From assembly GCA_963974345.1 (NCBI GenBank), contig CAXBBW010000003.1:299222-363221 (forward strand): DNA of 64,000 nucleotides. The letters run 5' to 3'. Below are positions 35,995-44,679 of the stretch, in pieces (within the stretch, counting starts at the first letter, position 1; every line of letters starts with the position of its first letter). The notes under the pieces were generated by a model. That model had not been told where the DNA came from and made no database searches. It saw nothing but the letters and a program-made list of their open reading frames with translations. Position numbers and translations under genes: made by a program. Origin of the DNA: RHLJ01 sp963974345. Lineage in GTDB: Bacteria > Bacteroidota > Rhodothermia > Balneolales > Balneolaceae.

Positions 35995-36423
35995 TTACTT
36001 GCGGTCAATTATCGCTAACGTACACCTTGAGGTACAAACCAATTTACCCCGTTCATCTACAATCTTAGTTTCCCAAACGTGAATAGAACGCCCCGTTTGA
36101 ATTGGGATAGCGGTTGCAGTTACTTTTCCTCCCTCAGGAACTGGTCGATGATGGTTCGCATTAATTTCAATTCCTGCCGCTGTTTTATCTTCAGATAAGT
36201 AAGTCCATGCTCCGACTGAGCACAACGTCTCTGCCAAAGCAACAGAAGCACCTCCATGTAAAATTCTAAAAGGTTGAACTGTATTTTTGTCTACAGGCAT
36301 TTCGGCAATCATTTCATCACGACTTATTTTAAGGAACTTTATTCCTAAAGCCGTACCCATATCGGATTGATTTTGTTTTAAAAACCAGTCAACTCTTTTT
36401 TTTATTGATTCTTCTATAATCAT
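35995..36423 (-). CDS. PaaI/YdiI-type hotdog acyl-CoA thioesterase
   Basis: 142 residues with the hotdog pattern: FLKISRDEMIAEMPVDKNT, then QPFRILHGGASVALAETLCS, which contains the conserved HGG and the catalytic acidic residue on the following helix, then AGIEINANHHRPVPEGGKVTA. It hydrolyses acyl-CoA or aryl-CoA thioesters. Sitting inside a fatty-acid block on the opposite strand, it may recycle CoA. The match to menaquinone-pathway DHNA-CoA thioesterases is also good, so the physiological substrate is open. Confidence 0.88.
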   Translation of the reverse strand: MIIEESIKKRVDWFLKQNQSDMGTALGIKFLKISRDEMIAEMPVDKNTVQPFRILHGGASVALAETLCSVGAWTYLSEDKTAAGIEINANHHRPVPEGGKVTATAIPIQTGRSIHVWETKIVDERGKLVCTSRCTLAIIDRK

Positions 36424-36529
36424 TACTTGCTTAACAGTGTTAAGTTGAGTATTTATTTGGTGGAACCGCTTTCATGTTTTCATCTGAAAGTGTATCTACC
36501 GTTATATAGTAACAAGACTAATTGAAAGT

Positions 36530-38317
36530 ATGAAATATGAGCCAGCGGTAGTACCTCTTTTATTAGAAGAGGGAATGAAAAAAAACAAATTAGGGATAGT
36601 CTCAGCTGTTAAGCGAAAAGGAGAGTGGATTGAAACTTCTGTGGAAGAATTCAAAGAGAAAATATGTCATCTAGCTCTAGGGTTATATCAACTAGGAGTA
36701 AGAAAAGGCGATCGGGTTTCTATTCATTCAGAAAATAGTACTGAATGGTTAATCTGTGATCAAGCAGTACTTTCTTTAGGAGCAGTAAATGTAGCTGTAT
36801 ATACAACTCAGCCTGCAGATCAAATCAAATATATTCTTGAGAATTCTGAGGCGATTGTACATATCGTTTCAAATGATGATTTGTTTGGAGAAACTAAACC
36901 GCTTGTTAAGGGAATTACATCGATTAAAGCGATTATATGTATTCAGCCTTCATCACATAAAAAACTAAAGGGGTTTGAAGAAGTAATAGAAATAGGGAAA
37001 CAGCTGGATATTGAACAACCGTCTCTTTTCAATGAACTAAGGAACGCAATTTCTCCAGATGATTTAGCAAATATAAATTATACTTCTGGAACTACAGGGG
37101 TTCCAAAAGGAGTGATGCTAACTCATATGAACTTGGCATCAAACGCAATTGCATCATTAGAACGAATGCCATTTAAAGGGGAAAATTTTGAGTCCCCAAA
37201 AATACTTTCTTATCTGCCTTTGGCTCATATGTTAGAGAGGATTGCCTCTTACTTATATATCTGTTCGGGAGCTTCTATTTATTATGTGGAAGATGTACAA
37301 GATTTCAGAACTGATTTGGTGACAATTAAGCCAATTTATTTTGCAACCGTACCAAGATTGTTAGAAAAAATTATGACAGGAATAAAAGTACGAGGGCAAG
37401 AATTTTCAGGATTAAAGAAAAGACTGTACTACTGGGCAGTAAATTTTGCTGAAGAATACGATCCTGAAAAGCCTTTAGAAGGGATAAAAGCTCTTGAATG
37501 GAAGTTTGCTGATAAACTTGTTTATTCAAAAATAAGAGAAGGTTTGGGAGGGAATTTAGTTGGAACCACTGTTGGTGGTGCAGCTTTGGCGCCTAACGTG
37601 ATGAGGTTTTTTAATGGAATCGGATTGAAATGTGGAATGGGGTATGGTTTAACTGAGACCTCACCAATTATGACCTCAAGTTTATCTGATGTAATTAGAA
37701 TTGGTTCAGCAGGTAAAGCTATTGCCGATGTAGAGATACGAATTGCTGAAGATGGAGAGATCCAAACAAAAGGGCCAAATCTAATGAAAGGCTATTACAA
37801 ATTACCCGATAAAACGGCTGAAGTAATGACCGAAGATGGATGGTTTTGTACAGGTGATATAGGGCATATTGATGAGGAGGGTTGGGTATTTATTACAGAT
37901 AGAAAGAAATCAATGTTTAAGCTTTCTACTGGGAAATATGTAGCACCTCAACCCATTGAAAATGCACTTATCAATAGTGGATTTATTGACCAAGCAATGG
38001 TTGTAGGAAGTGAAGAGAAATTTTGTGCTGCTTTGATTATTCCAGATTGGAAAAACATGGAGAAAAGATTCAAACAAAAAGGAAAAGGTTTTCCCTCAGA
38101 GGATGTTACATCAAATGACGATATAATTGAACAGATTCAACTAGAGATAGACAAAGTAAATCGAAAACTTCCTCATTGGGAACAGGTCAAAAAGTTTAAA
38201 CTTCTAGCAAATCCATTCAGCATTGACAAGGGAGAATTAACGCCGAAAATGAGTGTAAAAAGAAGTGTTGTTAGGCAAAATTATAAGGATGAGATAGAGT
38301 CAATTTACGTTGAATAA
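36530..38317 (+). CDS. Long-chain acyl-CoA synthetase (AMP-forming)
   Basis: 595 residues. It activates fatty acids to acyl-CoA with ATP, the entry step of beta-oxidation. The P-loop YTSGTTGVPKGVML lies at about residue 183, and further motifs include LPLAHMLERI, GMGYGLTETSPIM, EDGWFCTGDIGHIDEEGWVF and the Lys-containing C-terminal KMSVKRSVV. The layout is that of plant and animal FACS-like bacterial enzymes (FadD15-like). First gene of the operon with fadN, thiolase and SDR. Confidence 0.94.
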   Translation: MKYEPAVVPLLLEEGMKKNKLGIVSAVKRKGEWIETSVEEFKEKICHLALGLYQLGVRKGDRVSIHSENSTEWLICDQAVLSLGAVNVAVYTTQPADQIKYILENSEAIVHIVSNDDLFGETKPLVKGITSIKAIICIQPSSHKKLKGFEEVIEIGKQLDIEQPSLFNELRNAISPDDLANINYTSGTTGVPKGVMLTHMNLASNAIASLERMPFKGENFESPKILSYLPLAHMLERIASYLYICSGASIYYVEDVQDFRTDLVTIKPIYFATVPRLLEKIMTGIKVRGQEFSGLKKRLYYWAVNFAEEYDPEKPLEGIKALEWKFADKLVYSKIREGLGGNLVGTTVGGAALAPNVMRFFNGIGLKCGMGYGLTETSPIMTSSLSDVIRIGSAGKAIADVEIRIAEDGEIQTKGPNLMKGYYKLPDKTAEVMTEDGWFCTGDIGHIDEEGWVFITDRKKSMFKLSTGKYVAPQPIENALINSGFIDQAMVVGSEEKFCAALIIPDWKNMEKRFKQKGKGFPSEDVTSNDDIIEQIQLEIDKVNRKLPHWEQVKKFKLLANPFSIDKGELTPKMSVKRSVVRQNYKDEIESIYVE

Positions 38318-38327
38318 AAGGAGAGAA

Positions 38328-40685
38328 ATGAAAGAAAATGAGTACAAAATTAGAAAAGTGGCTGTTCTCGGTTCAGGAGTCATGGGTAGCCAAATTGCCG
38401 CTCATTGTATAAATGCGGGCTTAGAAGTGACACTTCTAGATTTAAAGAGTGATGATCCTAAGCGACCAAATAAAATAGTTGAAGAGAGTATCCAAAATAT
38501 ATTAAAACTTAAACCAGCTCCTTTCGGGTTACCAAGTTTTGCTAACCGAATTAGAACTGGGAACTTTGAAGACGATTTCAATAAGCTAAAAGAAGTTGAC
38601 TGGATTTGTGAAGTTATTATAGAACGAATGGATATCAAAAAAGATATGATGTCTAAAATCGATAAGGTTAGAGAAAAAAATACCATTGTAAGCTCGAATA
38701 CATCTGGGCTTCCAATTTCAGAAATAAGTAACGATTGTTCAAATGAGTTTAAGAAACACTTTCTTGGAACTCATTTTTTTAACCCTCCTAGATACATGAA
38801 GTTATTGGAAGTTATTCCTACGAATTCAACTTCAGAAGAGGTAGTGGATTTCATGAAGAGCTTTTCAGAAAGAGTGCTTGGTAAAGGGGTAGTAGTTTGT
38901 AAAGATACTCCCAACTTTATTGCAAACAGGATCGGTGTTTTCTCTATGGCTTCCATTATGCCCGCATTTTTTTCCGGTAGATTTAGAGCAGAAGAAATTG
39001 ATCAACTTACAGGACTGTTAACAGGGTATGCTAAATCATCAACTTTTAGAACAGGAGATATTGTAGGGCTTGATGTGATGGCTCATGTGTCAAAAAATAT
39101 TTACCCAATGATTCCTGAAGATGAAATGAGGGAAGTTTTTAAACTACCTGATGGGTTTGTTAATATGGTTTCTGAAGGTAAGCTGGGAAATAAATCGGGC
39201 TCTGGATTTTATAAAAAAATACAAACTAAAACCGGTAGAGAATTCCACGTAATCAATCCAGAAACCTTCGAATATGAGCCACCTCAACTTTTAGAGGATT
39301 CTGTATTAGAAGAAGCTAAGAAGATTCGAACTTCGAAAGAACGGCTTCAATTTTTAAGTTTCCATGATTCAGAAATAGGTGAGTTTATTTGGGAAACTCA
39401 AAGAGATCTACTTTTGTATTCTGCACATAGAGTTCCTGAAATTTCAGATTCTATCGAAGCCATAGATCGAGCAGTTAAATGGGGTTTCAATTGGGAACTT
39501 GGTCCATTTGAACGTTGGGATGCTTTGGGAATTGGAAAAGTAATTGAACGAATTAAAGCGGAAGGAAAAAAAATCCCAAAACTTGTGTTGGAGCTTCAGT
39601 CCGCTGGTTTCGAATCATTCTATAAAGAGGGAAAAGTTTACGATCCTGTTTTAAAGAAAATGATAAATCAATCTCCAAAAGCCATTGGTGAACTGACAGT
39701 TGCATCAATAAGAGATACAAAAAAACCATTCTTTGAAAACGATTCTGCAGCTTTATTGGATATGGGAGATGGAGTTGCTTTATTCGAATTTAAAACTAAG
39801 AATGCGACCTTAGGATTTGAACTCGTTAAGTCTTTAGAGAATTCATTAACCTCAGTAGAAAAGCATTTCAAAGCCTTAGTAATCAGTCATGATGGAGATA
39901 ATTTTGCTCACGGTGCTAATCTTATGGAAGCCGTTCAAGCGGTACAAAATGGAAAGTTTGAAGATGTAGTTGAAGCAGTAACAAACTTTCAAAGGACGGC
40001 AGTCAAATTACGGTATTCCTCATTTCCAGTGGTTTCTGCCCCTTTTGGTAGGACTTTAGGTGGCGGAACCGAGTTTGTGCTGTACTCTGATCTCGTAGTA
40101 GCACATCATGAGCTATATATGGGGTTAGTTGAAGTGGGTGTAGGTTTGATACCGGCTGGTGGAGGTACTACAGAACTTCTAAAAAGAGCTATGAATAAAC
40201 TTGAAGATGAATCTGATCCAATTCCTTATATACGGGAAGTCTTCAAAACTATAGGGTTGGCAAAAGTATCTGATAGTGCACATAGTGCACGAGACATTGG
40301 ATTTTTAAGGGGTCAAGATCTTATTGTAATGAATCGAAATCTTCAACTTAGTATTGCAAAAGAAGAAGCTCTAGCGATGGTTAAATCAGGTTATCAGCCC
40401 CCTGCAAAAGAATCTTTATATGTTCTTGGAGAAAAAGCTTTAGGAGTATTAAAGATTATGCTCTATGTAATGAACGAAGCTGGATTTGCGACTGATTACG
40501 ATAAAATTGTAAGTGGAAGAGTAGCCCATGTACTAACTGGTGGAGATCTCAGTGAACCTCAAGATATTTCAGAAGATTACCTTTTAAAATTAGAAAGAGA
40601 TGCAATTATAAAATGTTTAAAAGACGAAAGAACACATGCACGAATTGAACATATGTTAAAAACAGGAAAACCATTGAGGAATTGA
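38328..40685 (+). CDS. fadN: 3-hydroxyacyl-CoA dehydrogenase / enoyl-CoA hydratase, FadN type
   Basis: A bifunctional beta-oxidation enzyme of 785 residues. The dehydrogenase comes first: NAD site VLGSGVMGSQIAAHC (about 13-27), GTHFFNPPRYMKLLEV with the catalytic His, and KDTPNFIANRIG. The hydratase-like domain follows at about 470-680 (FGRTLGGGTEF; GLIPAGGGTTELL). This order is the reverse of E. coli FadB and matches Bacillus FadN. The ATG at 38328 has AAGGAGAG five bases upstream; a TTG at 38310 is less likely. It starts 10 bases after the synthetase stop and ends just before the thiolase gene. Confidence 0.93.
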   Translation: MKENEYKIRKVAVLGSGVMGSQIAAHCINAGLEVTLLDLKSDDPKRPNKIVEESIQNILKLKPAPFGLPSFANRIRTGNFEDDFNKLKEVDWICEVIIERMDIKKDMMSKIDKVREKNTIVSSNTSGLPISEISNDCSNEFKKHFLGTHFFNPPRYMKLLEVIPTNSTSEEVVDFMKSFSERVLGKGVVVCKDTPNFIANRIGVFSMASIMPAFFSGRFRAEEIDQLTGLLTGYAKSSTFRTGDIVGLDVMAHVSKNIYPMIPEDEMREVFKLPDGFVNMVSEGKLGNKSGSGFYKKIQTKTGREFHVINPETFEYEPPQLLEDSVLEEAKKIRTSKERLQFLSFHDSEIGEFIWETQRDLLLYSAHRVPEISDSIEAIDRAVKWGFNWELGPFERWDALGIGKVIERIKAEGKKIPKLVLELQSAGFESFYKEGKVYDPVLKKMINQSPKAIGELTVASIRDTKKPFFENDSAALLDMGDGVALFEFKTKNATLGFELVKSLENSLTSVEKHFKALVISHDGDNFAHGANLMEAVQAVQNGKFEDVVEAVTNFQRTAVKLRYSSFPVVSAPFGRTLGGGTEFVLYSDLVVAHHELYMGLVEVGVGLIPAGGGTTELLKRAMNKLEDESDPIPYIREVFKTIGLAKVSDSAHSARDIGFLRGQDLIVMNRNLQLSIAKEEALAMVKSGYQPPAKESLYVLGEKALGVLKIMLYVMNEAGFATDYDKIVSGRVAHVLTGGDLSEPQDISEDYLLKLERDAIIKCLKDERTHARIEHMLKTGKPLRN

Positions 40686-40686
40686 A

Positions 40687-41868
40687 ATGAGGGAAGCATT
40701 TATTGTTATTGCTAAAAGAACTGCTTGTGGAAAAGCAAATAAAGGATCATTAAGATTTACCTATCCAGATACACTTGGTGGAGAAGTGATAAAGGATTTG
40801 CTAAGAGCTGTTCCAAATTTAGATCCTAAAGAAGTAGATGATGTAATTATTGGGTGTGCTTTTCCTGAAGCATCACAAGGATTAAACATTGCAAGACAAA
40901 TTTCAATATTAGGGGGCTTACCTGATTCGGTTGCTGGAGTGACTGTAAATCGTTTTTGCTCATCAGGTCTACAATCTATTTCTATGGCTTCGGAAAGAAT
41001 TATTGCTGGCGGTGCAGATATAATTATTGCTGGCGGAGTTGAATCAATGAGTATGGTTCCAATGGGTGGAATTTCTTTTCAACCAAATCCAGAGCTTGTA
41101 GATTCTCGTCCTGAAGTATATATAAATATGGGACTCACAGCAGAAAATGTTGCCAAAAAGTATAATATTAGTCGTGAAGATCAGGACGTGTTTGCATATC
41201 AAAGTCATCAACGATCGATTACAGCTTGGGAAGAAGGAAAATTTGATAAGCAAATTACCCCAATTGAAGTGGTAGAAAAGAAAGTAAGTACCACTGGTGA
41301 AATTATTAGTGAATCATATACTTTTGCAAAAGACGAAGGTCCCAGATCGGATACTTCGACAGAAGTTTTAGGGAAATTAAGAGCCGTGTTTAAAGTTGGT
41401 GGAACTGTAACGGCGGGTAACTCATCCCAAATGAATGATGCCGCAGCAGCTGTTTTAGTAATGAGTGGAGATAAATTAAAAGAATTAGGTGTTAGCCCAA
41501 TTGCTCGATACGTCGGATTTGATGTTGCAGGTGTTGCCCCTGAGTTTATGGGTATAGGGCCTGTAGAAGCTGTTCCAAAAGTTTTTAAAAGAACTAAACT
41601 TGGTTTAAAAGACATAGATTTAATCGAACTAAATGAAGCATTTGCAGCTCAAGGCTTAGCTGTTATAAGAAAACTGGGTTTTAATCAAGAAATTACAAAT
41701 GTAAATGGAGGTGCAATTGCAATGGGGCATCCATTAGGTTGTACAGGGGCAAAGCTTACAACTCAAATATTACACGAAATGCAGCTTAGAAAATCAAAAT
41801 ATGGTCTTGTAACTATGTGTATAGGTGGCGGAATGGGTGCTGCAGGGATCTTTGAAAATCTAAACTAA
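40687..41868 (+). CDS. fadA: Acetyl-CoA acyltransferase (3-ketoacyl-CoA thiolase)
   Basis: 393 residues. It catalyses the final thiolytic step of beta-oxidation. The nucleophile Cys is in VTVNRFCSSGLQSI (about residue 90), the His-containing NVNGGAIAMGHPLGCTGA and the C-terminal Cys in CIGGGMGAAGIF complete the active site. It begins 1 base after the fadN stop, so fadN and this gene form the usual trifunctional pair. The loop types fit FadA-like degradative thiolases rather than biosynthetic ones, though this is not certain from sequence alone. Confidence 0.94.
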   Translation: MREAFIVIAKRTACGKANKGSLRFTYPDTLGGEVIKDLLRAVPNLDPKEVDDVIIGCAFPEASQGLNIARQISILGGLPDSVAGVTVNRFCSSGLQSISMASERIIAGGADIIIAGGVESMSMVPMGGISFQPNPELVDSRPEVYINMGLTAENVAKKYNISREDQDVFAYQSHQRSITAWEEGKFDKQITPIEVVEKKVSTTGEIISESYTFAKDEGPRSDTSTEVLGKLRAVFKVGGTVTAGNSSQMNDAAAAVLVMSGDKLKELGVSPIARYVGFDVAGVAPEFMGIGPVEAVPKVFKRTKLGLKDIDLIELNEAFAAQGLAVIRKLGFNQEITNVNGGAIAMGHPLGCTGAKLTTQILHEMQLRKSKYGLVTMCIGGGMGAAGIFENLN

Positions 41869-41877
41869 GGCTGTTAT

Positions 41878-42732
41878 ATGTTTACTGATGATACTCTTAC
41901 GGGAAAAACAATTTTAATTACGGGCGGCGGAAGCGGTCTTGGTTTAGCTATGGCAAAAGGTTTTGCACGAAGTGGAGCTAATATTGCAATTTGTGGAAGA
42001 ACAGAATCAAAATTACGAAAAGCTGTAGAAGAAATTAAGACAGAGAATGGATCAATTGATGTTAGAAGTTATGTGAATGATGTTAGGGATCATGAAGCAG
42101 TAACAAATATGATCTCTGTTATTGTTTCTGATTTTGGATCATTAGAAGGCTTGGTAAATAATGCTGCTGGTAATTTTCTTTCCGCTTCAGAGGATCTAAC
42201 TCCAGGTGGATTTAAAGCTATAATTGATATAGTACTTCATGGAAGCTTCAACTGTACACATGCTTTTGGCAATTATCTTATAGATAATAAAAAAGAAGGT
42301 TCAATTTTAAATATTGTTACTACTTATGCTGAAAGTACAGGATGTGCTTTTGTACTTCCTTCAGCTTGTAGTAAAGCAGGTGTTCTTGCAATGACCCGAT
42401 CTTTAGCATTTGAATGGGCTGAATATGGGATTCGTGTTAATGCAATTGCTCCAGGACCATTTCCAACAAAAGGAGCTTGGGCAAGATTGGTTCCCGATAA
42501 AATGATTGAGAAACTTTTTATAAAAAAAATTCCAATGAAGAGATATGGAAAACATGAGGAACTTGCTAATCTAGCTACGTTCCTCATGTCTGACCTTGCA
42601 CCTTATATAACAGGAGAATCGGTAGTAATAGATGGGGGAGAGCGACTTCAAGCAGGTCAGTTTAATTTTATCAACGATTTAATGTCGCGAAAGAAATTAA
42701 AAGCTGCGTTTAAGGCGATGAAGCCTAAATGA
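41878..42732 (+). CDS. SDR oxidoreductase, 2,4-dienoyl-CoA reductase-like
   Basis: 284 residues of a Rossmann short-chain dehydrogenase: cofactor motif ITGGGSGLGLAMAKG near the N-terminus, NNAAGNFL, and FPTKGAWARL. The usual Tyr-x-x-x-Lys is replaced by PSACSKAGVLAMT, so Lys is kept but Tyr is not in the normal place. That pattern is typical of dienoyl-CoA reductases, which remove double bases at even positions in unsaturated acyl-CoAs. The last gene of the beta-oxidation operon, 9 bases after the thiolase stop. Confidence 0.85.
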   Translation: MFTDDTLTGKTILITGGGSGLGLAMAKGFARSGANIAICGRTESKLRKAVEEIKTENGSIDVRSYVNDVRDHEAVTNMISVIVSDFGSLEGLVNNAAGNFLSASEDLTPGGFKAIIDIVLHGSFNCTHAFGNYLIDNKKEGSILNIVTTYAESTGCAFVLPSACSKAGVLAMTRSLAFEWAEYGIRVNAIAPGPFPTKGAWARLVPDKMIEKLFIKKIPMKRYGKHEELANLATFLMSDLAPYITGESVVIDGGERLQAGQFNFINDLMSRKKLKAAFKAMKPK

Positions 42733-42738
42733 TTCTAT

Positions 42739-42891
42739 TTAGAATAATTGACCAATAACAATCATCATCAAAATTAGCGTGAAATAAACCATATTGGTAG
42801 AACCATTTGGTTTATGGAGTCCTAATACTTGTTTGTTGATGAAGTGTTCTAGTCCCAATTTGTAATATTTGTCGTATAAACTTGATTTCAT
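42739..42891 (-). CDS. Small single-span membrane protein (50 aa)
   Basis: 50 residues, MKSSLYDKYYKLGLEHFINK at the start and VYFTLILMMIVIGQLF at the end. The C-terminal 16 residues form one membrane helix after a charged, amphipathic N-terminus. It is separated from the beta-oxidation operon by 6 bases but on the opposite strand. Normal codon use and clear segment layout favour a real gene, although no good ribosome-binding site was seen. Confidence 0.5.
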   Translation of the reverse strand: MKSSLYDKYYKLGLEHFINKQVLGLHKPNGSTNMVYFTLILMMIVIGQLF

Positions 42892-42930
42892 GATGATAGC
42901 TTAAAATTGTTAATAAGTGAGTGTGTAGAA

Positions 42931-43326
42931 TTATTGATTATTTACTCTTTTCTCGAGTGCAACAATTCTTTCTTCGAGTCGCTTTACCTCTAATTCATGA
43001 TGGTCTACATGTAAAACTTTGCCATCAATAATAGTTTCAACCCAAATTTGCTCGCCTTTATCATATTTAGCTGTAGTAATTAAATCAAAAGTATTTCGAT
43101 CATAAAGTTTCCAAACACCATGTGGTTTGTATCGTTCTCCAACTTTATAGTAATGTCCTTGTTGAAGAATATTTCCATCAGTAGTTGTATAAACAACATC
43201 ATAATTGTTCCCGCTTACATGCGTAACAATTTTTTCATTTTCAGTATTTGCAATTGTTTGCTGCGCATTTGTCACTGTGAGTGACATTGCAGTTAGGAAA
43301 GCAAGGGTAAATAATATTTTTTTCAT
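42931..43326 (-). CDS. Secreted protein with YwqK/MORN-like segment and coiled-coil tail
   Basis: 131 residues. A signal peptide (LFTLAFLTAMSLTVTNA) precedes QQTIANTENEK. The middle contains ILQQGHYYKVGERYKPHGVWKLYD and LITTAKYDKGEQIWVET, which have the G-x-W-x-x-Y pattern of YwqK-type repeats. The last 30 residues (HHELEVKRLEERIVALEKRV) form a leucine-containing coiled coil and would allow dimerisation. Function unknown; no toxin partner next to it. Confidence 0.65.
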   Translation of the reverse strand: MKKILFTLAFLTAMSLTVTNAQQTIANTENEKIVTHVSGNNYDVVYTTTDGNILQQGHYYKVGERYKPHGVWKLYDRNTFDLITTAKYDKGEQIWVETIIDGKVLHVDHHELEVKRLEERIVALEKRVNNQ

Positions 43327-43415
43327 GGCAATACCTCTCTAAGTTTGTGCCTTTCCAATGTTACCAAATTGTTAACACAAAGTAAAATTAATATTACCTA
43401 AATACTTATTTAATG

Positions 43416-44270
43416 TTAAGAGAATTGTTTTAGTCGTTGCTCAACTCTCTCTACATGTATCGCTAAACGTAAAGCATCATAGCTTGTATAAGCTGAATGC
43501 TTGTTCAATTGGATTGATTTAAGAAACAGAAGTGCAGCTTTTTCTGCTGAAGTTGCTGGATCGAAGACCTGTTTTTCAAAATAAAGACGATTACTTTCGT
43601 TGATGCGTCCCAATTTTATAGTTTGAGCAGGTACATTACATTCAAGAATCTCATTCTTATTTGATATAATTCGTTTATGATGATTTTCTGTTGCGCCTGC
43701 ATATACATTAATAGATGCGGATGACCCACTATCAAAACGAAGAAAAAGATGAATAACTATTGGGTGGCCCTCAGTAAGGCTTATTTGTTTAGCTTCAATA
43801 TGATGAATACCACTATCAATCCATTTTAAACACAATCCAAGTTCATCTATCCATAGATGCCGGAATTCATATTCTATATCAACGAGTTGATTTCTATTCA
43901 CTTCTTTTTCAATGTGTATGAAACTAGGACGGGTGATTTTGTCCATCATCCATTGAGTAGCAGGTGCTAAGGTAGGCCAATGAGCAAATTGAACAAATAC
44001 CCCTGCTTCTTTTGCGGCTCTGTGAATTTTATCTAGTTTGGAGGAATCAGTTGGCTGTTTGGCAATAAAAAAACAATTGAACCCTTTGTGAATCCCTTCC
44101 AATAAAAGATCAAGATTTTGGAGAGATTCATCTAGAATAAAACAAGCATCAACTTTATCTAAGTCATTTATAGAGGGAACAAGATCAACTTGGCGGACAA
44201 TACTATGTGGTCGAAGATGTCCTTCCCATGCTAAGCCACGGGTTGCATCTCCTACAATACCAACTTTCAT
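43416..44270 (-). CDS. Gfo/Idh/MocA-like protein with degenerate nucleotide site
   Basis: 284 residues. The N-terminal half is Rossmann-like (MKVGIVGDATRGLAWEGHLR; VDACFILDESLQNLDLLLEG; GFNCFFIAKQPTDSSKLDKI) and the second half is the beta-sheet dimer domain typical of the family (FIHIEKEVNRNQLVDIEYEF; HLFLRFDSGSSASINVYAG). The first motif reads GIVGDATRG instead of the usual G-x-G-x-x-G, and the expected Lys of EKP is present only as AKQP. It may be a non-catalytic or substrate-binding relative. Sugar specificity unknown. Confidence 0.65.
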   Translation of the reverse strand: MKVGIVGDATRGLAWEGHLRPHSIVRQVDLVPSINDLDKVDACFILDESLQNLDLLLEGIHKGFNCFFIAKQPTDSSKLDKIHRAAKEAGVFVQFAHWPTLAPATQWMMDKITRPSFIHIEKEVNRNQLVDIEYEFRHLWIDELGLCLKWIDSGIHHIEAKQISLTEGHPIVIHLFLRFDSGSSASINVYAGATENHHKRIISNKNEILECNVPAQTIKLGRINESNRLYFEKQVFDPATSAEKAALLFLKSIQLNKHSAYTSYDALRLAIHVERVEQRLKQFS

Positions 44271-44347
44271 AAGCGTAAAATTTATTTACGCTTAAAATGC
44301 ACATGGAGTTTGAAATTTACAACTGGGTTAATAAAGCTAGAAATGCT

Positions 44348-44527
44348 TTAATCGGGCATTACAACGGCTAGTATAAAGTAAGCTAGTATCGTAAAGCCGT
44401 ACATAAAGGCGAAGATGATGAATAATATTCGAATAATTGTAGGATCCCATCCTAAATATTCTGCCAAACCACTGCATACTCCAGCGATCATTTTGTCCTT
44501 TCTTGATTTCCTTAATTTAGCAGGCAT
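44348..44527 (-). CDS. PspC domain protein (59 aa)
   Basis: 59 residues: MPAKLRKSRKDKMIAGVCSG, then LAEYLGWDPTIIRILFIIFA, then FMYGFTILAYFILAVVMPD. The block IAGVCSGLAEYLGWDPTIIR is the PspC signature and is followed by the single membrane segment ending in VMP. Members anchor envelope-stress systems or act as small membrane regulators. It is a stand-alone PspC domain with no PspA or PspB nearby. Confidence 0.85.
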   Translation of the reverse strand: MPAKLRKSRKDKMIAGVCSGLAEYLGWDPTIIRILFIIFAFMYGFTILAYFILAVVMPD

Positions 44528-44679
44528 AACAAAACATGTTTAGTTGAATTCGTGCTAAGAGTACGAAACTTTAAACAAGTTGTTGCAAAAAAGTTTTATG
44601 TATAGAAAGCAGGGTAATTTGTTTCGTTTTTAAGCTTATTCTTTGGAACTAATAACTACTTGAAATCAATTTAGTTTGT

